This document shows, in pieces, positions 13,464-24,000 of a DNA stretch of 64,000 nt. The stretch is from Callipepla californica brunnescens (Eukaryota > Chordata > Aves > Galliformes > Odontophoridae). Location: positions 10,955,467-11,019,466 of the forward strand of contig JALIRH010000001.1 in NCBI GenBank assembly GCA_023055505.1, written 5' to 3'. The number at the start of each line of letters is the position of its first letter. Within the stretch, counting starts at the first letter, position 1. The translations under genes were made by a program, and so were the position numbers. Under the pieces are notes generated by a model. It was not told where the DNA came from, made no database searches, and saw only the letters and a program-made list of their open reading frames with translations.

Positions 13464-16400
13464 TTTTTTTTTTAAACACAGTAAAACACTACATTAATTT
13501 TCCACAAGAGAGCACTGGCCACCACTTCAATTAATGCATTGTCATGCCAGGGAAGATTGTTCATTTCAGTCCCTTTAAATGATCTTTTATTCTCCTCAGT
13601 AACAAAGATCATCCCAGAAAGCACGCGACTTCAGCTAATTTCTCATCTGATTGTTGAGCAAACCAGAAAGCAGGATTGTCTAAATATGATAGAACGGGCT
13701 ATACTAGAATTTTTCCCCATCATTTTCACCACGACCACTAAAGGTTTAACATCAGACCTAAGATGAGAAGTACTCATCTAAAGAGTACTCTGAGCTCCTG
13801 AATAGGTGAAGCACAGAAGTCCTGCTGTGGAACCTAAAAGAATTTATCTGACACATTAAAAAATCAAGGAACTAACTCAGCATACCATGAACCACAATGA
13901 AATGCCAAATGCCTACCTCCAACCCACAGTAAAGACAACAATTTCTGCAAGATAGATATTCATCAGTACAACAATGAAACCTTACAAAAATTTGCCCACT
14001 GTGGAAGATAGCTTTAGATGAGAAAGGTGAAACACATTCATTCTTCCTGTTCAAAATGCATCATTTATAAGGGACCGTACCTCAACACACGTGGCATATT
14101 AATATCTGACCAGGTTACTTAACTCTTTCTACCCAGTGGTCCAGGCCCTCCCTGCAATGCACTCAGCAGTCCTGGTTTTCCAGTCACCCAGAGAGAAGAG
14201 CATGGCAGCATGGCACTTCGTGGAATTGCCACCACCCTTTTCTGTCTATCTTCCCACACTCCCTTCATTCACCTCATCATTCTTTGTAACCTTTATTTTT
14301 TCAGAAGGAACCAAACATTCCCAGCAGGGCCCTCCCATTCAAGAAGCAGATGAGAGCTGCAGGACGCAACACAGCAGCAGCTCACAGCCCCATGCTGCCA
14401 CCAGCTATCCCTAGTGTTACCTCTGGCCACTACTGGCTTTTTGCGACTGCTTTCCTCATTCATGGCAGACTGAGAACACAATGTATCGCCACTTCGTGCC
14501 TGTCAAACTAAGACTACTTTCAATTTGGAATTAAAAATCTCTATAGTCTTTGTCAGCTACGTGCTCTTCTCAATGATTCGGGGGTTTGGAACTCAATGCC
14601 TTAGGCAAGAATCAAATTCCATCAATTACTTGTTTGATCTTAGCTATGGGAACTTCACTGCTAAATTCTGTATCACATATCATCCTCATCTTCTGTTGCT
14701 GGAAGTCTCCTCTTTCCTTGCTTCAGTGACTTGTCAGAAGCAGGAACAAAGACAAATGCATCAGCAGTCTCCTACAGACCCACACACCCAGAAGTGACAA
14801 AAGTTTTTAAGAGTATGTGGTGAGATAAAGCCAATCACTACCAACCTGCTGCAGTGGGTTCTGGGCTAACTTGCTAAAATACATAGTACACATATTTGTG
14901 TGGGACAAAATTTGAGGACATATGCACACCTCCTAGCACGTAAACCCTGGGGATGTAATATCACTATTCAGGAACAGGAAAAAACAGATACCCAACTCAG
15001 CAAGTTACTCTTTAGGCAAATGTGTACAAAGTCAGGATTCCATTTTGATGGTAAAACATACACCACATTCAACGCACTAAACTTGAAGACAAAAACAAAA
15101 AGCAAACTAGTTCAGAAGACAGAACACAATGGATTAATGTCTCCTTTAATGGCTTCAATCTTCTAAAATTTTCAGTTACAGCTAAGTGGATCCAGCCACA
15201 AACTATGGACTATGTTGACAGTTCTTTACTTTCTCACACAATTAAAAAAGGAAAACAGTACTTTTAATCTTTTGTTCATATCGGTAGAAAAACTCTGATT
15301 ACTGTGTTCTGTTTCAACTGCCGTCAGCAGCATAAAGTAAAAAGTTCAGTTTTGCTTGCCAGCAAACTTTTACATGACAAATGAACCATTTTCCTGAATA
15401 TCTGGACATATAATTTCATTGTTATACCTCAGTAAGAGACTGCATCCTAACACAAATGAAAACAACAAATGCGAAGAAAACTGTAACATCCTCTCCAAGT
15501 GCTGACGAATACTGAACTGACAATGAATGCAGTCATTATACCTTACACAATCAAAAATGGTGGGCCAGATTCACTTCAGCACATCCTTGTGCATCCACAG
15601 TAAGAGGCAGTGAACTTACCCAAGGTTTCCACTGGTAGCAGAGGTCTAAATATGTCTCTATCACAGAGGAGACTACCCTAAAGCATGTTCAGTGGATGGT
15701 AGCATCAAGAGGAACTCTGAAGAGGAACTCTGAATACTACTGTACAGTGGGAAAAACAATTATTTCCCATCATCTGTATTTATGATCAACTGAAGCGTGC
15801 AATGAGTTCAAGTATTCAATGTTTTCTAATGGCTATTTTTGCCTTGTTTCATGCTAACCACACACACACAAACACACACCATCACCTGTTTGCCATCCTC
15901 CTATCAACTGGCATCTACTGCCTTTTCCTAAATCATTTACTCCCAAATTCTTTAACCACCCTTCTCTGGTGTTCATCAGGGCACACGATCTCCAGCTTAT
16001 TAAAAAATCCAGAAGCTACAACTGTAATCTGTGACATTTCTCAAAACAGGAAACATAGGTGCCTTGTAGAATGCTCTTGAGAGAGATGATGACAAATTCA
16101 GACCTGCAGAAACAGGGAGTGCTATCATGTCTGGGTTAGCATGAGAAAGACAAACATGTATGGTGTCATCCCACAGGTGTAGTATGAACAAGCGGGCATT
16201 TACAAGCATCAGGTCTTACACTGCACACTACTGTTACAGCACCGAGCTCTCTGAAATGCTGTGTTCTTCTGCGCTCCCTTTATGAAACTGAGAAACAATA
16301 CAATCCATTATGTCTTTTCCTTCTTCAGCAAAGCCTACTCCTTGAAGCATGCTTCCAATGGATAACGAGTACAGAGGTCTATGTTATCATGACCACACAA

Positions 16401-17671
16401 AACTAACTGAGAGTTTAACGTATTTTCTGTTTATTTATGGATGTGCCTCAAAGCACACTGTTATTGCTAGCTGCCTTTTATTATCCCCTCCCTTGACTTC
16501 ACTTGTGCTAATTCACCATCTCCTTTTGTTCCCCTTAAAGCACATGAAGGAAGCAACAGATGCCCTTCAGTTATGTTCATCATCATCTCCACATCTCCAT
16601 CAGCAGGCCCTGCTCCTCCCAGCCTGCTTCTGTCCAATGTCTGGATGCTCCCACCATGTGGCAGGTGAAGCTGCAATACAGCAAAGAGCTAATGACCTCA
16701 GATTAGCACAGATCCTCTGTAATGCACATTTGTTTGCATCATTTGATGGAAAATAAAGCTTTGGGGTGGATAGAAGGGTGCACCAGAAGGGTGGGAACAG
16801 CATCCAAAGATATTTTGGCATGGAGACAGAATGGAAAATGTCATGGCAGATGTCAGTGCAGGAGCTGAACAAGGCAGCAAGGCCATCCTACTGCTACAGT
16901 AGGAAGGGAATGGTGTGCTGAACTTGAATGCTAGGGAAGGGCTGGCCGTGAGGGAGCTGTGGGATGTGATGCAGCTGACGGAAGAGATCAGTCCAGGCAC
17001 AGTTAAGGCTCTGGAAGAAGCACAATGTTTTACTAAATATCTTGGAATACACGGATGCGAACAGTCAGCTCTCTTTGTAACAGGCAAGAATTTGTGGAAC
17101 CGCTTTTGTGATGACCACATCGTGCAGTCACGACACGCAAGGGCCGTCTGGATGCCTACCTGTGCGACCTGGTGTAGGGAACCTGCTTTGGCAGGGGGGC
17201 TGGACTCGACCTCTAGAGGTCCCTTCCAACCCCTACGATTCTGATTCCCCTCCCGTGTAAAACGCCAACCCCGTCCCAGCCCGGCGGCAGCTCGAGCCTA
17301 AGGCGCACGGCCGTGACGGCCCCACCCGTCCTGCGGGGATCTCACGACAGCAGCCGGCTCCGCCGCGGAGGCGCAGCCCGCACTTGTTGCTGGGGGAAGC
17401 GGAGCGAAGGAGCCGGCCGAGCCCTGCCGTGCCTCCACACCTCCGCCCGCTGCGGTCCTCCCCCCCCCCCCCAAGGCGCTGCCGCTCCCCGCCGCCCGCA
17501 GCGCCCGCCCCAGCCCCAGCCCGTGCCCGGCGGCGGCGGCGAGCGTACCGCCAGCACGGTGAGCAGCGTGGTCTTCCCCGAGTACTGCAGCCCCACCAGC
17601 GTGAGCTCCATCTCCTCCTTCCAGAACAGCGAGCGCAGCCACTCCAGCACCCGCGCCACGAGCGCCAGCAT
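1..17671 (-). CDS. ARL8B-like: ARL8-family small GTPase, partial gene (exons 1-3 of a gene leaving the window)
   Basis: ARL8 proteins are Arf-like GTPases on the lysosome surface that recruit kinesin adaptors and tethering factors. Three coding pieces are visible on the minus strand: 17549-17671 (41 codons), 13276-13356 (27 codons) and 1-24 (8 codons, exon continues outside). All junctions are phase 0 with GT/AG borders. Together they give 76 residues: a short amphipathic N-terminal helix in place of a myristoylation glycine, the FWKEEMEL block, P-loop GLQYSGKT (residues 27-34), switch I with MIPTVGFNM, and switch II WDIGGQP. Introns are 4192 and 13251 bp. The tail of exon 1 (LLTVLA) differs from the TFVNVIA that I recall in ARL8A and ARL8B. 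This suggests a third, ARL8B-like paralogue, but the paralogue assignment is inference. The catalytic half with the NKRD motif lies outside the window. Confidence 0.93.
5398..5920 (-). mobile_element. CR1 LINE fragment, old and diverged (antisense)
   Basis: The plus strand reads as the complement of the 3' half of CR1. Recognisable segments are CCTCAACCTGCTGGCAG, the CTCATGTTCAATTTGATGAG block, GTGCCTGGGGTTGCTCCTCC and the CAGCATCAGCAAACTTGCA segment. Many substitutions and indels mark it as an old copy. It is within ARL8-like intron 2. Ends are approximate. Confidence 0.75.
10465..11285 (+). mobile_element. CR1 LINE fragment (reverse transcriptase region), interrupted by a second CR1
   Basis: The translated plus strand matches CR1 reverse transcriptase: [20 protein letters not shown] then FLNFSKTFD, and after the interruption [16 protein letters not shown]. 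Stops and frameshifts show it is dead. Positions 10784-10875 are an antisense CR1 3' end. The tail lacks the usual 3' octamers, because the sequence jumps to a GATAGGACAAGGGGAAATGG block near 11200 and ends near 11285. Confidence 0.8.
10784..10875 (-). mobile_element. CR1 3' end nested in another CR1
   Basis: The plus strand starts ATCACAGAACTGTAGGGGTT and continues through CCTCTAGAGATCATCTAGTCC, the complement of a CR1 3' end. It is opposite in orientation to the surrounding CR1 and separates the GPVLF-equivalent part from the FADN part, so it inserted later. Confidence 0.8.
13276..13356 (-). CDS. ARL8B-like: ARL8-like coding exon 2 (switch I)
   Basis: This 81-bp exon encodes 27 residues beginning [16 protein letters not shown] and ending in GNVTIK. 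The acceptor CCAG precedes TCAGGA, and the donor GTAGGT follows the AAG codon. The threonine of IPTVGF is the switch I residue that contacts Mg2+ and the gamma-phosphate in Arf-like GTPases. The exon is too short for a long open frame and was found by its motif. A (TTTC)n tract lies about 75 bp away on the upstream-intron side. Confidence 0.96.
13430..13473. repeat. (TTTC)n microsatellite with poly-T end
   Basis: About eight TTTC units followed by a T run. On the ARL8-like sense strand it is a purine tract about 75-117 bp upstream of the exon 2 acceptor. A near-duplicate of a 20-bp CGTATTA..CAACTGAT unit lies between it and the exon. Confidence 0.95.
15859..15880. repeat. CA-rich microsatellite
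   Basis: Short interrupted CA repeat in ARL8-like intron 1. Confidence 0.9.
17130..17247 (+). mobile_element. CR1 LINE 3' end
   Basis: The sequence GGCCGTCTGGATGCCTACCT and then CCTCTAGAGGTCCCTTCCAA with CCCCTACGATTCTGATT is the CR1 3' terminus. It lies in ARL8-like intron 1, antisense to the gene, and stops just at the edge of the CpG island. Confidence 0.88.
17549..17671 (-). CDS. ARL8B-like: ARL8-like coding exon 1 (start codon, N-terminal helix, P-loop)
   Basis: The exon reads [20 protein letters not shown] and continues through the P-loop to LLTVLA, followed directly by a GTACGC donor (reverse complement of 17543-17548). The ATG at 17671 was chosen because it matches the family-standard start, where the N-terminal methionine and following hydrophobic residues form the lysosome-binding amphipathic helix. 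The length (41 codons) and the phase-0 junction before the SGQF block match the family. The reading frame stays open upstream, and another ATG lies at 17737. The codons are extremely GC-rich because the exon sits inside a CpG island. Confidence 0.95.
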
Positions 17672-17737
17672 CCCGGCCAGCGCCCCGGACCTGCGGCAGG
17701 CGCCCAGCCCCAGCGGCACCGCCTCGCTGCTGGGCAT
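17672..17737 (-). other. ARL8B-like: Possible 22-residue N-terminal extension of the ARL8-like protein
   Basis: An ATG at 17737 (context GCCATGC, with a purine at -3) is in frame with exon 1 and would add 22 residues, beginning [10 protein letters not shown], before the family-standard methionine. There is no stop codon between the two. If the transcript starts upstream of 17737, scanning ribosomes would meet this ATG first. If transcription starts between the two, it is not used. The added stretch resembles no domain I know. Whether it is translated cannot be decided from sequence alone. Confidence 0.35.
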
Positions 17738-17803
17738 GGCGGGGCGAGGCCGCGGGGTCGGCGGCGGACGAGGCGGCGCGGGCACGGAGCGCTCGGTGGA
17801 GCC

Positions 17804-17811
17804 TCACGTGA
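17804..17811. promoter_or_regulatory. TCACGTGA palindrome, CLEAR/E-box type (TFEB/TFE3/USF site)
   Basis: TCACGTGA is the palindromic core of the CLEAR element bound by TFEB-family factors at lysosomal genes, and USF factors also bind it. It lies 133 bp upstream of the family-standard ATG and 67 bp upstream of the alternative ATG, inside the CpG island. Since ARL8 proteins are lysosomal, the placement makes functional sense. Binding itself is inference. Confidence 0.6.
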
Positions 17812-17819
17812 TGGCGGCG
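17811..17819 (+). promoter_or_regulatory. ATGGCGGCG element (YY1-type), directly abutting the E-box
   Basis: ATGGCGGC is the core of the YY1 promoter motif often found close to the start sites of housekeeping genes. Here it overlaps the last base of the TCACGTGA palindrome. A second copy occurs at about 17959-17967. Confidence 0.4.
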
Positions 17820-17956
17820 CCGCCGCCCTTGCTGCAGACGGAGGAGGGGTTTGGCCGGGCCCAGGGGGGCTCGGCGGGGAGGAGGCGGCGGGCGCGGCCG
17901 GGCTGGCGGAGCGGTGTGACGGGGCCCGCCCGCCGCAGGGGCAGGGCTGCGCCGCG

Positions 17957-17968
17957 AGATGGCGGCGG
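17957..17968 (+). promoter_or_regulatory. Second ATGGCGGC (YY1-type) element
   Basis: The sequence GAGATGGCGGCG matches the common YY1 promoter motif. It lies about 145 bp from the first copy, in the same orientation, within the CpG island. Confidence 0.4.
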
Positions 17969-18060
17969 GGCCGGGGTGACGGTGGAGGGCATGTCCCCTC
18001 ACAGCATCCGAGCCTGCGAGCGATGACACTTCGCACAGCCTTAGTACTCGCGCTCTTCCT

Positions 18061-21000
18061 GTGAAAGACTCTTTTTTTCTCCTATGTATAGGGTCAAACT
18101 TAAGTTCCACGTCTTTCTTTGGGTTCTTTGTCAGCTCCCCTCGCGTGCTTCCGAGCAGGGCGTGCTCGGTTGGTTGCTGTGTGTGGCTGTCGGTGACGGG
18201 ATGCGCAGCATCACACGGAATTGTCTTTTGCCTGAGCTGGGCTGAGTGGCATCCAGCGCACTGCCTTGCCTCACAGCGATGAAGAAAGGCTTGTTTTGCC
18301 CTGAACCGTGAGAACAGCTTCTCTATAGCAAAGACAACTGTAAATCATCTAGATGGTTGTCGCAGCTCCTCAGTGTCTCTGTTTATGGTTGTAAAGATAA
18401 GCAGAAAATAGGGGCAAGTAGTCTTTTTCGGGGTACAGCTTGGAAAGGACATGATACTTGTACATGGCAACAAAGGTGCTACTCCCTGCTGATTTATCTG
18501 TCGGGCCAGATATGTTACACATAGAACAAAACTTAGAAATGGGGATGGGCATAAATGAAACTAATACAAGAACAAGAAGGCAGCTAAACGTGTTGATAAG
18601 AAAGCAGGGTGGACATCTTGTTGTCCCAACAAGATAACCAAACAGATGTCTCTCTTAAACAAAACACCCACAGGAATGGTGAGGAGCTCTCCCCCTTCAG
18701 GGTTTGAAAATTTACAGCAAAATACGCCCTATTCAGCAAAATACAGACCCTTAGGTTTAATCTCCTCGATAACCAGAGTTTGGAATGTGAAGAATATGCA
18801 TGTGCTATATCTTTAAATATGTATTCACTTCTCCCTTTGGTGTGCATGTTTGATGGAGAGATCCTCCATGCACCCAGCGCTGTAATAAAGGGAGTACCTG
18901 CTTGACATAGTTCACTGGTGTGTCAAGTTAGGGTTAGGGTTTTTAAATAGGATTAAAAGTCTGAAGAAGTGTGGGTATTTATCAAGTCACGAGCCCCAGA
19001 CAAACAACAGGAGGCTTTTTTATTTTTTTCTAACTAGCCTAAGGTGCTGCCCTCGATACAGGTAATCCCTTTGTTTCAAAGCTATCCCCTGGTTATTGTT
19101 GACCAGCCATTTGGGGGTCAAGGTGCTGGGCTAGAAAGAGCGATCACTGAATCTGCTACAATCGTGTCATTGGGCATTTCTATTTTTATTTAATGATATT
19201 TTCGTGGCTTTGTATGTTTAGAACTAAACTATCAAACTGGAGATTAGTTTCAGCAACTGAAACAGTTGTCTGCTTCCCTATTCAGAGGAATATGTACACC
19301 CAAGACTAACTGCCTTCAGTGAATTGAATGCATGATGGCCAAGTAGTTGGCCAAATAGAATATATAGTGGCTTGTTGTTTCCTCAGTGGAGGGACTGATT
19401 CATGTTCCTCCCTCTTTTGAAGCCACCTCCTCCTGTACAGACTTAATAGGTGAAAGCTTTGGTCCATGTTAATTGAAATTCTCCTAAGTTTTTAAAAATA
19501 TTATGAAAGTGGATGGAGAGACAGAGCAATATCATGAGTCTTTTTTTTTTCTTAGGTAAGGAATTAAGTTAGAAAGTGCTGAACAGTTTTTAAAATGGTT
19601 TTAAACCTGAAAAGATGAAAAGCTTTGGTGTTTTTGGATAAAGTTGGAATTGCGGATGGCACTGTTAAAACTGAAACAGCATTTGTGTCTTCAGGCAATT
19701 TTTCAGGGCATGGTACAAATCTTGAAAATTGGTGGCATGATGAAAGGGAGGCATTTGATCAAGCCCTACATTGAAGAAGAGGTTAGAAGAAATCAGCTGT
19801 TTTACTGGCTTCTTGGCAGCAGCCAATTGGCCACTCAGTACACACGTAGTAGCCTCAGCCAGTAGTCACAGATTTACTAGCTGATCACCATTTACTATAA
19901 ACATAAGTGGATCACTGGAGACATGAGTGAAAAAGCTGGGGTAGGAAATAGATTATTCTTCTTCTGGTTGGATGGGTCAAAGTATTTCAGGAAATAATTC
20001 ATAGGCAAACCACCGTTCTTTGCTTTTCTGCTGTGTATCTTGTTATTTTTAAAACCCGTTTCAGCCAAAGCAATTATTGATTTTTCAAATGACTAGATTA
20101 AATGTTTCTGGCAGCATCAAAACTGAAAAATGTTAAGAATTTCTCCCATATCGACGTATCACCCAGCTGACAATGTGTGGAATAAAGACAGGCCATTTGT
20201 ACGAGTAGTTTCTGAGAGTGAAGTGGTTCTGATTACTGCGAGGGGGAAATGCATGTAAAATAAAGCAGTCAGTATGTTTGCAGGAGTTTCTAAATTCTGT
20301 AAAGTGCCTAAGGTGCACAGTTCAGCTTACATAAGGGATGTATTACAGATACAGTAGCATATTCTGGAAAAAAAAGTATCCTCATAAAAGACAGCAGAGG
20401 TAAATTTTAGACTAATTCAGTTGCACACTAACTGGAGTCTTTCACAGTGTTTAGGGCATCAAAATGTAATACATTAAAAATTCTTGGAGCGTTTGCCCCA
20501 GTTCAGATTTCTTATTATATTGAACATATTATTATATGTTATATTTGAAATATGTTATAATGCCCCTACTTTTGTGACAAACTATGGGGCTGTGACAAGC
20601 AATTCTTTAGTTTACAGTTTGTTCTTGCTGTTGAAAGCCTGACCCAACGCACAGAAGGCCACCATTCATTATCCCCTGTGACTCTAGGCAGGCCACTTAA
20701 TCTCTCCTGGAAACATTAAACTGCTGATAAAACATTTCATTTCTCTGTCTTGCCTATTGAGATTTAGACACTTTGGGACTGGTTTAGATATGTTATGGCA
20801 ATACATAGCACCTGGTATATTGAGCTTTTCAAGTTCTCTGTCAGTGAAGTGATAATAGAGCAGCTTACTCTGTTGAGGAGACTTGCTTGTGTTATAAAAA
20901 TGGTAACAGTTGATACTACGTTTCAGATGATGGTGATACAGAAAAATTTGACCTGAATGAAAAATAATACTAATAATAATAAAGTAGAATAAACTGTAAA

Positions 21001-24000
21001 TCGTTTCTGCTACTGAGGCACTGCTTTGGTAAGACACTGGTCTTTCTGTTGTAGACCAGAGTCGAACAGCTGCTTTGCTGACGAGAGAAAAGCTGTATTG
21101 AAGGTCTCAGTAAAAGCATTGTAGTGCGCCCTTTGGTGTCGAGGGGCATTCCTTGTGCCCTCTGCTGGCTGAAGCCTGAGTGATTAGTGTACCTTTTGAT
21201 AATTTTTCTCACTCCTGGAAAGAAAAACATGAAACAGGATTTAGGTATGGGTGGTTACATTGACAGAGTAGTGCAGGTTGAGATTTTTAACTCAAGAACT
21301 CAGTTTTGGATACCTAAGTTTGGTACATTAAGCGTGGAAACCAAAAGAGTGAAAGGATTTACGTACAGGCAGCCAAAGTCTGTACATTGTTAATCCATGG
21401 CCCGTAAAAACTTGTTGGACCCTGTATTAAGGAGTTTCATATTTTGTAGTGGCATTAGCATTATTATGTGACTGCAGGCTGCTCTTAGCCTCCTTCAAAA
21501 TGGATGATTGTAAGGTACCTGCCTCAGGAAATCATCACTGTACACTGGCAAGCTATCATCTTGTCTCAACCTGTTAGTAGCCTGGGGGAGCAGCTTGCTC
21601 CAGAAGGAGACTGCCAACATATGGCACATTTCTTCTGCAGGATCTTGAAATTCTGCTGTATAAATATATTTTCTGAGCTGGAAATGAAGTCAGAGAAAGG
21701 TGGCTGCATATTGTCTGAGGTCCAACTGTGGAGCGGAAACAAAATAGTCAATATTCAAAGTAGTGGTTCACATTAATCTTCATACTGTCTGTTTGTGTCT
21801 GATTACTAATCAGTAAATACCTTATCACTTATAAACTAAGGAATATACAAGCATACTCTGGAAAATGTTACCTAATTACTACTGGCAAAGAAGAGCTATA
21901 ATCAATACACAGCGATGGTGGAAACACATTAGTGAACATAACAATATCCGAAGTTAATCCCTTAAGGATGCTAATATTGATAGGTGTCCTTTACCTCCCT
22001 GCCCTTTGCTTTCTTATATGTGATGAGGGGAAAAAAGATGCAGGAAGTTTTTGCTGTCCTGAGTACTGTTGACACTGGAAAGTAGCTGCTGAAGGTTCAG
22101 GCTACCTGCAGAAAATAACTGTTCTCTAAAGACTTAGATCCTTGACTGACAGACACGAAAGCTGAGGATTGTCTGGACTACTTCACGTTTACATATTTTT
22201 TCCTAAAGAAACACATCATTTCAGTGGAGTATTTCCAGCAAAATAGAAAGGTTTGCAATAGCCAAATTGCAGGAAGCATTTAGAAGTGGTAAGGGATGAA
22301 GTTAGATCAATTAACCATTTGAATCTGTTTCTAGCCACCTGTACACTGCTTTTCAGTACAACATTTACAAAAAATCTACAACAAAAGAACAGTAATAAAG
22401 AGGTTATTATTATTATTATTTTAGAAAAATGAAGCCACAGTTTAATGAAGCTGTACATTTTTAAATGTATACAGTATTACTTCGGAGTTAAACTCATGAC
22501 TCCATCCTGAAATCTCAGGTCCTAATCTTGCAGGCTTTAGCTTGGCAGGAAGGGAATCTGGCAGTCTGAAAAGGCTTGCGCAGACAGACTGTAAAAAACC
22601 TTCCCAATATTTGTATTCTGTATGCTTGAAGGAAGGAATTTAGTTGTCTTCCTGAGAAGCTCATTGGTGCTTTGTAACTGAATATGTTTTAAAATAATGT
22701 AACTGTCTGCTGTCTTGCTGCTTGTATTGGGTAGATACCAGCACAAATCTAGTATGTGTCTAGGAGTTGTCTGGTACATATTGTAATGGTTTGAAATCTT
22801 GGACACGATTCTTTTATATATATATACAGCAGGGTATTCCAGTATGGTTCAAGAATTAACACAAGTTTTCCTGGATGCTTGGGATGCCAGTTATATCCTG
22901 GGTCCTACAGCCCCATCTCTCAGAATCTCTCTGCACATTCTTAGCTTTCAAAGTGAGCAGCTGAAGGGGCCAGACTGGTTTCACTTAGTTCAGGTTCTGT
23001 GAAAGCCAATAGCCATCTCTTGTGAGAGTGTCAGTATCTTTGGGTGTCCCACAGTACGCAACACAAAAAGCCATATCCAGATTCTTTAGATAGAGAAACA
23101 GAGTTTTAATGAAAATTTTAGCAAAATTTGTACACGTTGAAGAAGGGCACTGAAGGTAGTTGAACATCTTTCATTTTTTAGACCTTCTCATCAAACCTAG
23201 TTTAACATTACCTGTTCCCTGAGTAGCGGCATTAATTCTGCCTGGAAGGAAGTAGTACAAAATAGTGAATGGTAATCAAATGGTAATCATGCTCATCTAG
23301 TATTTAATCTTCTGAAAAATGCAAGAACATAAGAAACTGAAACTGTAAAGCTACAGAGACAACAGTGATTATAGGAAATGCAATTAATAGCAAGTGATGG
23401 TTGGTTTTTTCACTTTGTTTACTTGGCATAGGAGATATAAGTTTTGCTTTGAACGTAAGGTAATCTCCAGCAACAGGATTACTTCTCCTTTTCCTTCAGA
23501 ATGAAATCCAAAAGGTGCATCACAGCATGTGATAAGTGCTAATGATGGAGCTTAGGAAGGCGCATTTCTGCAGAGAGTTTATTGTTACAGTTTGCTTTCC
23601 TCTCACTTTTGTTATCCTAGCTGCTCTCGAGAAAAATCAGGCGGGATCAGATAGATGTATATAATATAACTTATCAGTTTCTGTATTCTTTTACCTTTAT
23701 AGTGGGCACTGGAAAAAGGTTGTGTATATTAAATACCAAGTAGATAAAAACTGAGGTACAGAAAGGCCATAATCTCTTCTGCTTCACTCTCTCACTTCTG
23801 AAGTTCACTCCCTCTTCATCCACTGGGATGTCTTAGATGCTTTGTCCTAACTCTTGTTTATTTTTACTTTCCTACTTCTTCCCTTGGAATTTCCCAGCAA
23901 ATGCTCTGCTTGTTTATTATTTGGCTGATAATCAGTAATATTTATGGCAAGACTTGTAGGTTTTGTGATGCTGCAAGCTCACTTATCACAAAATAATATA

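Larger units (their letters stand above)
13357..17548 (-). other. ARL8-like intron 1 (4.2 kb)
   Basis: The intron runs from the GTACGC donor at the edge of exon 1 to the CAG before exon 2. It holds the (TTTC)n tract at 13430-13473, a CA-rich tract at 15859-15880 and a truncated CR1 3' end at 17130-17247. The left third of the CpG island also falls here, with a 13-C homopolymer at 17460-17472. No other coding signal was found. Confidence 0.8.
17240..18060. promoter_or_regulatory. CpG-island promoter of the ARL8-like gene
   Basis: About 0.8 kb of very GC-rich, CpG-dense sequence stands out sharply from the AT-rich surroundings and covers ARL8-like coding exon 1 and its upstream side. It includes a TCACGTGA palindrome and two ATGGCGGC elements. 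No TATA box is evident, as expected of a housekeeping promoter. The long open frames across it on both strands are a consequence of GC richness with few stop codons. Transcription in the divergent (plus) direction is possible, but I see no second gene. Confidence 0.85.

Noticed and set aside
16349..16756. 135-codon plus-strand open frame in ARL8-like intron 1
   Set aside because: No recognisable domain, a chance-like composition, and overlapping open frames on the other strand.
17233..18110. Several long open frames (up to 270 codons) on both strands around 17.2-18.1 kb
   Set aside because: They are Pro/Arg/Ala/Gly-rich readings of a CpG island where stop codons are rare. Only the frame carrying the ARL8 P-loop has family support.
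18928..18939. TTAGGGTTAGGG, telomere-like
   Set aside because: Only two units, which is expected by chance in AT-rich DNA and too short for an interstitial telomere.
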